A stretch of DNA of 64,000 nucleotides from VAZQ01 sp050179645. Lineage in GTDB: Bacteria; Pseudomonadota; Alphaproteobacteria; Rhizobiales; Xanthobacteraceae. The translations under genes were made by a program, and so were the position numbers. The stretch lies in contig JBFXEX010000007.1 of assembly GCA_050179645.1 (NCBI GenBank), positions 1-64,000 on the forward strand. The letters are read 5' to 3'. Positions 34,782-43,551 of this stretch are shown piece after piece. Every line of letters begins with the position of its first letter. The stretch's first letter is position 1. Below the pieces are notes generated by a model that ran no database searches, was not told where the DNA came from, and was given only the letters and a program-made list of their open reading frames with translations.

Positions 34782-35543
34782 TCAGGGCGGCTCCATGCCG
34801 TGTGCGCGGATGATGACGCGTGCGGCCGGCGACGCGAATGACGCCACGAAGGCGCGCGCCGCATGCGGGTTCGGCGCCGCGGAGACGACCGCGACTGCGA
34901 ACGCGGTCGTGTGCTGAATCTCCTGCGGGATCGGTCCGACCAGGTCGACACCCGGAATCGGCACGATTTCGGCAATCTGCTGGATGCCGAGCTCCGCCCG
35001 GCCGTCGGCGACCGCCGCGCAGACCACGAGCGGCTCGCCACCGCTGGCGCCGACGAGACGCAGCTTCGGCTGCAACTCCGCGGTTAGTCCGAGCCGGTCG
35101 AACAAGTCTTTCAGGTAAAGGCCGCTGGCGGTGCCGAAGGCGGGATCGGCGCACGCAATCGACCTGGCGGCGCGCAGCGTGGAGACAAACGACGCAACCG
35201 AAGCGATGTCGGGCCTGGGGTTTCCGGCCTGTACTGCGACTCCGATCAGCGAGCGCGCAACGGTCGCGGCCGTTTCCGCTACGACCTTGCCGGCACGGGC
35301 GAGTTCGTCGATGCGCGATTGCGTGGTGACGGCGACATCGAACGGCTCGCCCGCGCGAATCCGGTCGCGGACCAGCGGCGACCGGCTGAATTCGGCCGAT
35401 ACCTCGATGCCGGTCGTGAGGGTGTAGGCTTCCCCGAGCGCGTCGACGATCTCGCCCATGGCCCCGGCGGAAAGGACGCGAATTTCGCTGCCAGAGGCGG
35501 CAGGCTCAGGGTGTGTTGTCATCTTGCCGATCCGGGATGCCAT
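34782..35543 (-). CDS. ModA-like solute-binding domain protein without signal peptide
   Basis: This protein of up to 253 residues has the type II periplasmic-binding fold of the molybdate-binding group (EIRVLSAGAMGEIVDALGEAY at the start; SRSPLVRDRIRAGEPFDVAVTT; GTASGLYLKDLFDRLGL). It has no hydrophobic signal segment at either possible start (ATG 35543 or ATG 35522), so it appears to stay in the cytoplasm. No ABC permease or ATPase is nearby. Its role could be a cytoplasmic sensor or scavenger; unknown. It is divergent from the cupin gene, with overlapping TATAGT/TATACT -10-like boxes at 35564-35571. Confidence 0.78.
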   Translation of the reverse strand: MASRIGKMTTHPEPAASGSEIRVLSAGAMGEIVDALGEAYTLTTGIEVSAEFSRSPLVRDRIRAGEPFDVAVTTQSRIDELARAGKVVAETAATVARSLIGVAVQAGNPRPDIASVASFVSTLRAARSIACADPAFGTASGLYLKDLFDRLGLTAELQPKLRLVGASGGEPLVVCAAVADGRAELGIQQIAEIVPIPGVDLVGPIPQEIQHTTAFAVAVVSAAPNPHAARAFVASFASPAARVIIRAHGMEPP

Positions 35544-35605
35544 ACCGCCGCAGACTCGGTTAGACTATACTGCGGTTGGCTTTTCAAAGTTTGGAGGTTG
35601 TCGCC

Positions 35606-36112
35606 ATGAGCTATACGCTGGAGCAGTTTTCGGCCGACTGCCGCGCGGCCTTGTCGAAGGATCCCGGCCCCGCGGGTCGCGAACTGGTACGCCAATATAC
35701 CGCAAAGGCAAGTTGCGATCCGGAGTTCGTGGCGAAGTATCTCGGGCCGGAAGCGACGTTCGACCGCAGGATTCTCTACGAGGATCCGGATCTGCACTTC
35801 TGCATTCTGGCGCACGTCTATCGCGGCGCAAAGAGCAGCCAGCCGCACGATCATGGGCCGAGCTGGGCAGTGTATTGCCAGGTCGCCGGCGTCACCGAGA
35901 TGACCGACTGGCGCCTCCTCGAGAAGCCGGCGGCCGGGCAGCCCGGCAAGGTCGAAAAAGTGCGCAGCTACTTGCTGACGCCGGGGACCGCGCATCTCTA
36001 TAACGAAGGCGACCTGCACTCGCCACGGCGCGAAAACGAGACCCGTCTCATCCGGATCGAAGGCACCGATCTTACCAAGGTAAAGCGGGACAAGTTCGAG
36101 ATTGCGGCGTAG
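35606..36112 (+). CDS. Small cupin-like protein, cysteine-dioxygenase-like
   Basis: This 168-residue protein contains a single-domain cupin pattern: PHDHGPSWAVYCQVAGVTEM (about residues 80-100) with a metal-type HxH pair, and a second half with TPGTAHLYNEGDLHSP, whose His would complete the site. This is the arrangement of cysteine-dioxygenase-like and related one-metal cupins. No activity can be assigned. TTGGAGG lies 8 nt before the ATG at 35606. It sits between an aromatic decarboxylase region and a hydroxylase region, which fits a role in oxidising or isomerising a small acid, but that is guesswork. Confidence 0.6.
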   Translation: MSYTLEQFSADCRAALSKDPGPAGRELVRQYTAKASCDPEFVAKYLGPEATFDRRILYEDPDLHFCILAHVYRGAKSSQPHDHGPSWAVYCQVAGVTEMTDWRLLEKPAAGQPGKVEKVRSYLLTPGTAHLYNEGDLHSPRRENETRLIRIEGTDLTKVKRDKFEIAA

Positions 36113-36138
36113 AGCAGCGTTGGTGGCTCTACCCATCC

Positions 36139-36227
36139 GTCATGGCCGGGCTTGTCCCGGCCATCCACGTTCTTGCCATCGCATTCAAGAAAGACGTGGA
36201 TGCCCGGCCCAAGGCCGGGCATGACGA
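36139..36227. repeat. REP-like palindrome, family B
   Basis: GTCATGGCCGGGC ... GCCCGGCCATGAC-type outer arms enclose two inner hairpins (GGCCGGGCTTGTCCCGGCC and GCCCGGCCCAAGGCCGGGC). It lies downstream of the cupin gene. Elements of this form are frequent between genes in Bradyrhizobium and relatives. Confidence 0.7.
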
Positions 36228-36267
36228 CCTCTAATGCAGGATGAAGCGGAGACTGAGCCCGTCCTCC

Positions 36268-36337
36268 GTCATTGCGAGGAGCGCGAGCGACGAAGCAATC
36301 CAGCCTTCTGGATTGCGTCGCTTCGCTCGCAATGACG
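36268..36337. repeat. REP-like palindrome, family C
   Basis: GTCATTGCGAG...CTCGCAATGAC outer arms with an inner GCAATCCAG/CTGGATTGC stem make a long hairpin of about 70 nt. It follows directly on the family B element; a degraded copy is at 53612-53690. Confidence 0.7.
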
Positions 36338-36355
36338 CAGGCGCTGCATCGCGCT

Positions 36356-37801
36356 TCAGTCGTAACTAGACATGAATTGGTCGATGGCGCCGGTCCAATC
36401 CTTCCACGGCGCGGCCAGATAGCTGTAGCTGTTCATGACGAAGCCTGGGCCGGCGTAGAATTTCTCATACTGCATGTGACGCCCGGCGAAATCGGAACCG
36501 AGCAGGTCCCACGCCAGCTTGGTGAGCTTCATCCGGTCCTTCGCCGATTGTCCCGGCACCGACCAGTAGGTCTCGAAGGCGTCGCGCAGTTTCGGGTCGT
36601 CCAGGACCGAAACGTCGGCCGGCATCTGGAATACGCCCGCGCCCATCAGTTCGCGCACCGTGTCGCAAATTTCCGAGTGGTGATTGGTGCACCAGTGCAG
36701 CGCCGCATAGACGTAGCGGCGGTTCACCGTGTGATAGCCGGGCACCTGCTGCTCGCCGCAGTTGATCTGGCCCATGATCAGGCCTTCGAGCGTCGCCTGC
36801 ATGGCGGCGAGCCGGCCGAGCGTGAACTGCACCGCCGGGACGTTGCGGACATTGTTCATCTCCGCAAGCTTTCCGGCCATGCCGACGATCAGGTTGAGCT
36901 TCTCCAGGAAGCGCACGTTGGCCTGGTGGTTGGCCATCGCGTGGCCGGGCGTCACCATGTAGATCGCGCGCGTCATCTCGGTGTTGTCGTGGCAGAACAC
37001 GCGCTCCCAGGGCACCTTCACGTTCTCGAACAGCACCGCGCTGTCGGTCTCGTCGAATCGCGTTGCCAGTGGATTGTCGAACGCGCTGACGGCGTAGCGC
37101 TCGAAGGGCTTGCGCGACCAGATGCTGACACCGGGTGCGTTGAGCGGAACCACGCAGGTGATCGCTTCCTTCTCCTGGCCCGGCGCGACCGGCTGCAGGT
37201 TGCCGCACCAGGTTTCATGGCAGAACACCGTCGCGGTGCCGAGCATCTTCAGGCCGTTGATGGTGACGCCGCTGTCGTCCTCGTCGACCACGCGCAGCGT
37301 CGCCGGCGGGCGCTTCTGCGTCTCGGCCGGGTTGGCGGAGCGCCAGCCCTGCGGATTGGTCACGGTGTGGGACGCGAAGATGTCGTTTCCCCGCATGTGG
37401 CGATAGTAGCGGCGGATGTTGTCGCCAAAACCCTGGCGGATGCGGTCGAACATTGCCGGGTCCATGACCAGGCCGCTGACGTAGCTCGGGAAGTTGTCGG
37501 GCGACCGGCCGATCAGGCCGTGCGTCCACGAGGCAATGCGCCGGTGGGTTTCGAACCGGCGCTGGAGGTCTTCGCGCGTCCGCGGCAGCAGGAAATAGGT
37601 CGAGAAGGTTTCCCCATCCTCCTCGCAGGTCATGACATCGCGGTTCTCGGGCGCACGCTTGCGGTCGTAGATCATGGCGAACGATTGCGCCGCGTTGCGG
37701 AACGCCGGGTGCTTCGTCACGTCCCCGACCAGCTCGCTGCCGACATAAACGCGGCGGCCATCGCGGATGCTTTCGAGGTACTCCTCGCCGGTCATCAACA
37801 T
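36356..37801 (-). CDS. 4-hydroxyphenylacetate 3-monooxygenase (HpaB)-like flavin oxygenase
   Basis: This 481-residue protein belongs to the acyl-CoA-dehydrogenase-fold HpaB/PvcC group of two-component FADH2-dependent monooxygenases that hydroxylate phenols. It opens LMTGEEYLESIRDGRRVYV, carries HPAFRNAAQSFAMIYD, and has the flavin-binding TINGLKMLGTATVFCHE and VPWERVFCHDN stretches. The start is set by GGGAGG 6 nt before the ATG. The flavin reductase (HpaC-type) that supplies FADH2 is not in the window. It precedes the family C repeat and lies downstream of the MmgE/PrpD gene on the same strand. Confidence 0.88.
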   Translation of the reverse strand: MLMTGEEYLESIRDGRRVYVGSELVGDVTKHPAFRNAAQSFAMIYDRKRAPENRDVMTCEEDGETFSTYFLLPRTREDLQRRFETHRRIASWTHGLIGRSPDNFPSYVSGLVMDPAMFDRIRQGFGDNIRRYYRHMRGNDIFASHTVTNPQGWRSANPAETQKRPPATLRVVDEDDSGVTINGLKMLGTATVFCHETWCGNLQPVAPGQEKEAITCVVPLNAPGVSIWSRKPFERYAVSAFDNPLATRFDETDSAVLFENVKVPWERVFCHDNTEMTRAIYMVTPGHAMANHQANVRFLEKLNLIVGMAGKLAEMNNVRNVPAVQFTLGRLAAMQATLEGLIMGQINCGEQQVPGYHTVNRRYVYAALHWCTNHHSEICDTVRELMGAGVFQMPADVSVLDDPKLRDAFETYWSVPGQSAKDRMKLTKLAWDLLGSDFAGRHMQYEKFYAGPGFVMNSYSYLAAPWKDWTGAIDQFMSSYD

Positions 37802-37875
37802 GCAGTCCTCCCGATCGGCCGCGCTCGCGTGTACTGGCGAAGCAGTGAGTGCGCTCTCAACGCATTATTCTTGTG

Positions 37876-39273
37876 TCACCCGCGGGCGGCGGCCAGCGGC
37901 GCGCGTTCCGGTTGGCCGCGCCGCGGCGCCGTCCGGAGCAGATCCATGAGCTGTCCGACCGAAGCCAGGTTTTCGAGGCCGCCGACCATGTCGATCGTCG
38001 CCGCGATGACTGAAGGGGACAGCACGCCGTCCGCATAGGTGCGGAATTTTTCCTCGATCTGAGCGCGCGACAGCGGGTTCTCGGGCGAGCCGCGCGGGTG
38101 GTCGCAGCGGGCCGTCAGCGTCGTGCCGTCGATCTCAATCTCCACCACTGCCTGCGCGCCGGTCAGCGACGGATCGAGGCGAAGTTCGATTTGCTCGGCG
38201 GCGGCGCGCCGCATCACGGGATCGTCGTAGCGCGCCGGTTCGTACTGCTCGAGCGTCAGCTTCCGGTCGTGCAGGATCACCGCCGCGGTGTAGTGGCCGG
38301 AAATCAGCGCGTCGAACTTGCCCTTGTAGTGCGCCAGCTTGCCGTGAAGGTCGTAGGCCGGCTTGGTCAGTGCCACGCGGACTTTCTTCACCCGGGCGGG
38401 GTCGATCCTGTGCCGTTCGATCAGATCGAACATCGCGGTGTTGACACTCTGGATCGATGTGGCCGACGGCCACTGCCGCAAAGCGATCTGTTCGAGCTCC
38501 CAGCGTTGCCCGAGGTCGGCGGTGACCGCCTCGGGGCGGCCGCCGTTCGCATAGACGTTGTAGAGGCCGCCGTCTTTTGCGGTGAGGAATTCGCGCGTCG
38601 CCAGAAAATTCTGCTCGGCCAGCAATGCCGCCATGAGTCCAGAGAGCGCGCCGCGGCACTGGTGGAATTTCACCGTCGGCGTTCCCCAGGCGGCGAACGT
38701 GCCGGCGGCCTGACTGCCGGCGAGTCCGAAAGCTCGCGCCATGGTCTCGGTGTCGAAGCCGCGGAGCCGGCCGACTGCCGCGGCAGCGCCGAACGGTCCC
38801 AGCACGCCGGGCCCGTGCCAGCCCTTGGCGCGGAACACCGGATAATCGAGGCCGATGCCGACTCGCGTCGTCACCTCACAGCCGGCGGCGATGGCGACCA
38901 TCAGGTCGCGGCCCGGCAGGCCGTCGCGCTCGGCGATCGCCAATGCGGGCGGGATCACTTCCGGAGTGACATGCGTCAGCGTCGGACGGTGCACGTCGCA
39001 CATGGTGACGGCGGTAACGAGATAGCCGTTCAGAAGGGTCGCGCCGGCGAGCGACAGCCGATCGCCGCCGATAATGCTGCTCTCGTGGGACTGCGCCAGC
39101 CCTGCAGCCAGAGCGGCGACCTGTTGCGTCTCCTCGCCCCGGTGCCCGGCGACCGCACAGGCCAAAGTGTCCAGGAGCAGGTCCTTGCAACGGTCGCGGA
39201 CATGTCCGGGAAGATCGTCGTAGCGGAGCGCGGCCGCAAAGCCCGCCAGTTGTTCGGTGACCTGTCCCGGCAT
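37876..39273 (-). CDS. MmgE/PrpD family protein
   Basis: This 465-residue protein has the two-domain fold of 2-methylcitrate dehydratase and related racemases or dehydratases of small branched acids. It opens MPGQVTEQLAGFAAALRYDDLP, has DTLACAVAGHRGEETQQV, and TPTVKFHQCRGALSGL in the family's central region. I place the start at 39273, six nt after AAGGGAG; another ATG lies two codons upstream, and a much longer upstream frame looks non-coding. Alternatives are itaconate- or aconitate-type enzymes. It is divergent from the peptide-type binding protein gene. Confidence 0.83.
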   Translation of the reverse strand: MPGQVTEQLAGFAAALRYDDLPGHVRDRCKDLLLDTLACAVAGHRGEETQQVAALAAGLAQSHESSIIGGDRLSLAGATLLNGYLVTAVTMCDVHRPTLTHVTPEVIPPALAIAERDGLPGRDLMVAIAAGCEVTTRVGIGLDYPVFRAKGWHGPGVLGPFGAAAAVGRLRGFDTETMARAFGLAGSQAAGTFAAWGTPTVKFHQCRGALSGLMAALLAEQNFLATREFLTAKDGGLYNVYANGGRPEAVTADLGQRWELEQIALRQWPSATSIQSVNTAMFDLIERHRIDPARVKKVRVALTKPAYDLHGKLAHYKGKFDALISGHYTAAVILHDRKLTLEQYEPARYDDPVMRRAAAEQIELRLDPSLTGAQAVVEIEIDGTTLTARCDHPRGSPENPLSRAQIEEKFRTYADGVLSPSVIAATIDMVGGLENLASVGQLMDLLRTAPRRGQPERAPLAAARG

Positions 39274-39599
39274 GCACATCTCCCTTGCGGCGGCATTTTG
39301 TTCTTGGAAATCCAAGTCTGTGCCGTCCGCGATCGCCACCGCATCGTAATTGGAATCCGAAGTCCCGTACAACCGCACCGGCGCCGAGCAATGCGTAGGG
39401 CGCGTTGGTCCATTCGGCTGGGCTTCCGCGGGCGAAGCGACGCCATCCGATGACAGGACCGGCTCGGTGAAATCAGCGCGGGACCCATGTCGTTTTGCCG
39501 CTGCGCAACTTTGCCGGGCCTGCGAAACTGGCCTCGATCTTGCTCCCGAAAAGTCGCGCGGCATGGCCTCGCAAGCATCTTTGTGCGGGAGACGATCAG
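39274..39599. promoter_or_regulatory. Divergent control region with repeated TTGGA/TCC motif
   Basis: The 326 nt between the MmgE/PrpD gene and the binding-protein gene hold no likely gene. CTTGGA-AA-TCCAAG at 39303-39316 is a perfect palindrome. A similar TTGGAATCC at 39350-39358 is a degenerate second copy 46 nt away, suggesting a pair of binding sites for an unidentified regulator. Confidence 0.35.
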
Positions 39600-41192
39600 A
39601 TGACAATCAGACGGCGAGAGTTTCTTCGGGCAGCATCGGCAGGAGCGGCAAGTCTCGCAATGCCGCGTCTTGCGCTGGGGCAGTCCGCGGCCAATACCGT
39701 GCTTGCCATTTCCGAATCCGGCGCCAACAGCGTCGACCCGCACGTGCCGGGCGCGAACCGCGGTTCCTATGAAGTCGCCTGGAATTGCTACGACCGGCTG
39801 CTGTCGCTGCAAATCGAAAAGGATGCGAACGGGGTCGACCATGCCAACGCCGGCAAGCCGGCCCCCCAGCTCGCCGAGGAATGGGACGAGACCAGCCGCG
39901 CCGTCACGTTCAAGCTGCACAAGAACGCGACGTTTCATAACGGAGCGCCGGTCACCGCGAAGGACGTCAAATGGTCGCTCGATCGCGCGATGGCGGTTGG
40001 CGGCAATCCCAGGTTTCAGCTCAGCACCGGCTCGCTCACCCGTCCGGAGCAGACTGTCGTCGTCGACGATCACACGTTCCGCATCGACTTCGACCGCTAC
40101 GATCGTCAGTTGCTGCCCAATCTCGCATTTTCCATTCCCAACGTGCTCAATTCCGAGTTGATCAAGAAGAATGCGGCGGCGAACGATCCCTGGGGGTTCG
40201 AATGGTCCAGGAACAATCTGGCCGGCGGCGGCGCCTACCAGATCGTCAACCGGACGCCGGACTCCATCACTTACGTCCGTTTCGACGACTGGAAATCCGG
40301 GCCGCTGCCGAAAACGGAGCGCGTCATCTGGCGCGTCGTTCCTTCCGCGGCGTCGCGACGGGCGCTGCTCGAGCGCGGCGACGCCGATGTCTCCAACGAG
40401 TTCCCGCCCAAGGATGTCGTCGAGATGGAGCGCGAAGGCAAGCTCAACGTCTTCGCGACGCCGATCGACAATGCGGTGCAGTTTGTCCTGATGAACCGGA
40501 AGGTGCCGCCCTTCGACAACGTCAAGGTGCGTCGCGCCATCGCCCATGCGATCCCTTATCAGAAAATCCTGGACGTCGCGCTCTACAACAAGGTCCGTCC
40601 GCTGTTCGGCGGATCGGCAGAGATCAAGGATGCAACATGGCCGCAGCCTTCGCCCTACGACACGGACCTTGCGAAGGCGAAATCGTTGCTTGCCGAAGCC
40701 GGCCTGGCGGACGGATTCGAGACGACCTTTTCGTTCGATGCCGGGAGCGCCGGCATTCTCGAGCCGATGAGCGTGCTTATCCAGGAGAGCCTGGGGCAGA
40801 TCGGCATCAAGGTGACGCTCGAGAAGATTTCCGGCTCCAATTGGCGCGCCAGCTTCGCGAACAAGAAGCTCGCTTTTCACACCAATCTGTTCGCCGGCTG
40901 GCTCGACAATCCCAACTACTTCTTCGAGATGGCGTACGGGCCGAAGTCGATCTTCAACTCCGGCAACTACGATGACCCGGCGATGATGGCGTTGGTGCAC
41001 GAGGCGCGCTTCGAACGCGATCCGGCCAAATACGAGGCGCTGGTCAAGCAATACATCAAGATCGCGTTCGACGATGTCGCGAGCATCCCGCTCTATCAGC
41101 CCTCCGCCTACGTCGCCACGCAGAAGCGGATCAGCGGCTATCGCTACTGGTTCCACCGGCAGATGGACTATCGCGGCCTCGTCAAGGTTTGA
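39600..41192 (+). CDS. DppA/OppA-type substrate-binding protein with Tat signal
   Basis: This 530-residue protein is a type II binding protein of the peptide/nickel/opine ABC family. The N-terminus MTIRRREFLRAASAGAASLAM carries twin Arg followed by a hydrophobic run and an A-L-G cut region, consistent with a Tat signal. The mature part has SVDPHVPGANRGSYEVAWNCYDRL and ends SGYRYWFHRQMDYRGLVKV. GGGAGACGA lies before the ATG. No permease (DppBC) or ATPase (DppDF) follows; the next gene is an AbrB-family membrane protein. Confidence 0.86.
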   Translation: MTIRRREFLRAASAGAASLAMPRLALGQSAANTVLAISESGANSVDPHVPGANRGSYEVAWNCYDRLLSLQIEKDANGVDHANAGKPAPQLAEEWDETSRAVTFKLHKNATFHNGAPVTAKDVKWSLDRAMAVGGNPRFQLSTGSLTRPEQTVVVDDHTFRIDFDRYDRQLLPNLAFSIPNVLNSELIKKNAAANDPWGFEWSRNNLAGGGAYQIVNRTPDSITYVRFDDWKSGPLPKTERVIWRVVPSAASRRALLERGDADVSNEFPPKDVVEMEREGKLNVFATPIDNAVQFVLMNRKVPPFDNVKVRRAIAHAIPYQKILDVALYNKVRPLFGGSAEIKDATWPQPSPYDTDLAKAKSLLAEAGLADGFETTFSFDAGSAGILEPMSVLIQESLGQIGIKVTLEKISGSNWRASFANKKLAFHTNLFAGWLDNPNYFFEMAYGPKSIFNSGNYDDPAMMALVHEARFERDPAKYEALVKQYIKIAFDDVASIPLYQPSAYVATQKRISGYRYWFHRQMDYRGLVKV

Positions 41193-41315
41193 TCGCGGCC
41201 GCGAAGGCACTGACGCGCTGGCCCAACAGTGGCGAGCGCGGCCACGCCCGCAGACGAGGCTTGCGACGGCGGGCATGGATTTGCCGGTTCCGTGCTGTTA
41301 CCACCGCGCTGCAAC

Positions 41316-42434
41316 ATGCACGGAACGACTCCATCCTACCGGCCGCCGAAGGGCCTGGTCGCAGTGCTCGCGATGGCGGGAACTCTTGCGGCCGGCGTGG
41401 CCGGCGGCTTCCTTGCGCGCTTCGTCCATCTGCCGTTGCCGTGGTTGCTCGGCCCGCTGGTTGCCATCATGGCGCTGTCGCTCGCCGGCGCGCCGCTCCG
41501 GCTGCTGCCGTGGGGCCGTCCGGCTGGCACCATCGTGGTCGGCGCTTCGATCGGGCTGCAGTTCACCACAACGGTCCTGCTGAAGCTGCTCACGCTCTTG
41601 CCGCTGATGATCGGAGCGGGCTTCGTCTCGACGCTGATCGGCGCGGTCGGTGGGCTGATCTACATGCGCCTCACCGGCGTCGATCGCTGTACGGCATTCT
41701 TCGCGACCGTGCCGGGCGGCGTGATCGAGACCACGACGCTCGCGCCTTATTACGGCGCCCAGCTCGAGCCGATCATGGTGGCGCAGACCACACGGGTCGC
41801 GCTGATCGTGGTATTTGCGCCGTTTCTGGTGGTTTCGTTCGTCGGTGCCGGCGGGCCAAATCCGCTTCTCGCCATTCCGATCGCGCCGTGGCTGCCGGTG
41901 CTGGCGATGCTCGCGGTCTCGGGGGGCATCAGTGCGCTGCTCTCGCGCCTGCGCTCGCCGAGCGCCTTCCTGCTGCCACCGCTGTTCATCGCCACGCTGT
42001 GCAGCGGGCTCGGCTGGATCGAAGGCCGCATGCCGGACCTGCTGCTGATCGCTGCGCAGATCGTCATCGGCAGTTCTCTTGGCGCGCAATTCCGGCCCGA
42101 GTTCCTGACCCGTTTGTTCGGAATGCTGTGCGCGGCAAGCGTGGTGCTGATTTTCTCCGGCGGTTCGATGGTGCTGATCGCGGCGGGCACCGCATGGGCA
42201 ATCGGCTATTCGATCCCGACCATGATTCTGGCGATGGCGCCTGCCGGGCTCGCCGAAATGGTGCTGACCGGCAAGCTGCTCGGGCTCGACGCCACCGTCA
42301 TCACCGGCTTCCAGCTCACCCGCATCATTGTGGTGCTGATCTGGTGCCGGACCGCGCTGATCCTGTTCGAACGGCTCGCCGACTGGACCTTCGGCAAGGC
42401 GCCGCCGGCGCCCCCCGACGCCCGGCGCGATTGA
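41316..42434 (+). CDS. AbrB family putative ammonia-monooxygenase-like/transporter membrane protein
   Basis: This 372-residue membrane protein has about ten hydrophobic segments in two similar halves, as in the AbrB (pfam AbrB, once called putative ammonia monooxygenase) family. GGFLARFVHLPLPWLLGPLVAIMALSL opens the first half, and IVIGSSLGAQFRPEFL with MILAMAPAGLAEMVLTGKLLGL is in the second. Its real function is unknown; a transporter role is the usual guess. I use ATG 41316; GTG 41229 gives a longer protein and cannot be excluded. It is downstream of the binding-protein gene by about 120 nt. Confidence 0.8.
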   Translation: MHGTTPSYRPPKGLVAVLAMAGTLAAGVAGGFLARFVHLPLPWLLGPLVAIMALSLAGAPLRLLPWGRPAGTIVVGASIGLQFTTTVLLKLLTLLPLMIGAGFVSTLIGAVGGLIYMRLTGVDRCTAFFATVPGGVIETTTLAPYYGAQLEPIMVAQTTRVALIVVFAPFLVVSFVGAGGPNPLLAIPIAPWLPVLAMLAVSGGISALLSRLRSPSAFLLPPLFIATLCSGLGWIEGRMPDLLLIAAQIVIGSSLGAQFRPEFLTRLFGMLCAASVVLIFSGGSMVLIAAGTAWAIGYSIPTMILAMAPAGLAEMVLTGKLLGLDATVITGFQLTRIIVVLIWCRTALILFERLADWTFGKAPPAPPDARRD

Positions 42435-42509
42435 CGACAAGGCGCTTGGCGCTGTGCTAGGAAAGCCCCGAACCGCAAACGGCGCGAGCCGGTCGAGAAA
42501 GGGATTTCG

Positions 42510-43469
42510 ATGGCAGCAAACAAGCAGAAGGTCGGCTGGATCGGCATGGGCCGCATGGGCTATCCCATGGCGGAACGTCTCATCAAGGCCGGCTACGACG
42601 TTTCGGTCTGGAACCGCACCCGCGCCAAGGCCGAGCCGCTGGCCGCCAAGGGCGCGACCGTCGTCGACAATCTGATGGAGCTGAAGGACGTCGACGTGCT
42701 GTTCTCGATCGTCGCCACCGGCAAGGACGTCGATCAGGTCTATTTCGGCAAGAACAGCGTGACCGGTCACGGCGGCAAGCTACCGAAGATCTTTGTCGAC
42801 TGCTCCACCATTTCGGTGGAAGAATCCGCCGCGATCCGCGACAAGCTCAAGCAGCTCGGCAGTGACTTCGTCGCCGCGCCGGTTTCCGGCAACGCCAAGG
42901 TGATCAAGGCCGGTAAGCTCTCCGCGGTCCTGTCGGGACCGGAAGCCGCCTGCAAGGCGGTGACGCCGATGATGGAGGTGGTAGCGCCGCAGGGCGTCTC
43001 CTATGTCGGCGAAGGCGAACTGGCCCGCATCTGCAAGATCGCCCACAATGTCATGCTCGGCGTGGTGATCGAGAACCTGATCGAGATCACGCTCCTGGCC
43101 AACAAGATGGGCATCCCGCGCCACGCCTTCCTGTCGTTCATCAACAACGGCGTGATGGGCTCGATGTTCACCCGGTACAAGTCGCCGGCGCTGGTCAATC
43201 TCGACTGGACCACGACCTTCACGCCGGAGCTGCTGCGCAAGGACCTTGATCTCGGGCTCGAGCTCGGCCGCGAATACGATGTGCCGATGCCGGTGACGGC
43301 GGCGACCCGCGAGGTGCTGCAGACGCATTTCGGCGCCGCGACCTTGCAGAAGAACCCGGAGGAATATCTGCAGAAGGATTTCGCCGCGCTGATGGAGACG
43401 ATGGCGCTGGCCGCCGGCATGAAGCTCACCAGCGAGAACAAGAACGTCCCGACCGGACTGGAGGGCTGA
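42510..43469 (+). CDS. 3-hydroxyisobutyrate dehydrogenase-like NAD(P)-dependent oxidoreductase
   Basis: This is a 319-residue beta-hydroxyacid dehydrogenase. The Rossmann start VGWIGMGRMGYPMAERLIKAGYDVSVWNRT (part) has the GxGxMG motif at about residues 12-17. The substrate loop DCSTISVEESAAIRDKL and the catalytic Lys in CKIAHNVMLGVV are present. It oxidises a short 3-hydroxy acid or reduces a tartronate semialdehyde-like compound; the side of specificity is not readable. AAAGGGA lies at the right distance from the ATG. The Rieske oxygenase gene follows 82 nt later, probably in the same operon. Confidence 0.9.
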   Translation: MAANKQKVGWIGMGRMGYPMAERLIKAGYDVSVWNRTRAKAEPLAAKGATVVDNLMELKDVDVLFSIVATGKDVDQVYFGKNSVTGHGGKLPKIFVDCSTISVEESAAIRDKLKQLGSDFVAAPVSGNAKVIKAGKLSAVLSGPEAACKAVTPMMEVVAPQGVSYVGEGELARICKIAHNVMLGVVIENLIEITLLANKMGIPRHAFLSFINNGVMGSMFTRYKSPALVNLDWTTTFTPELLRKDLDLGLELGREYDVPMPVTAATREVLQTHFGAATLQKNPEEYLQKDFAALMETMALAAGMKLTSENKNVPTGLEG

Positions 43470-43551
43470 CCAGGATTGTCATTGCCCGGCTTGACCGCAC
43501 GATCCAGGCGTTGCGGAATAGAGGCTGGAAACAATCTAAAGGAGAGGAAAC

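Noticed and set aside
39030..41276. Open frame of 748 codons on the minus strand across the binding-protein gene
   Set aside because: No conserved domain is visible; it lies opposite a clear binding protein and part of the MmgE/PrpD gene.
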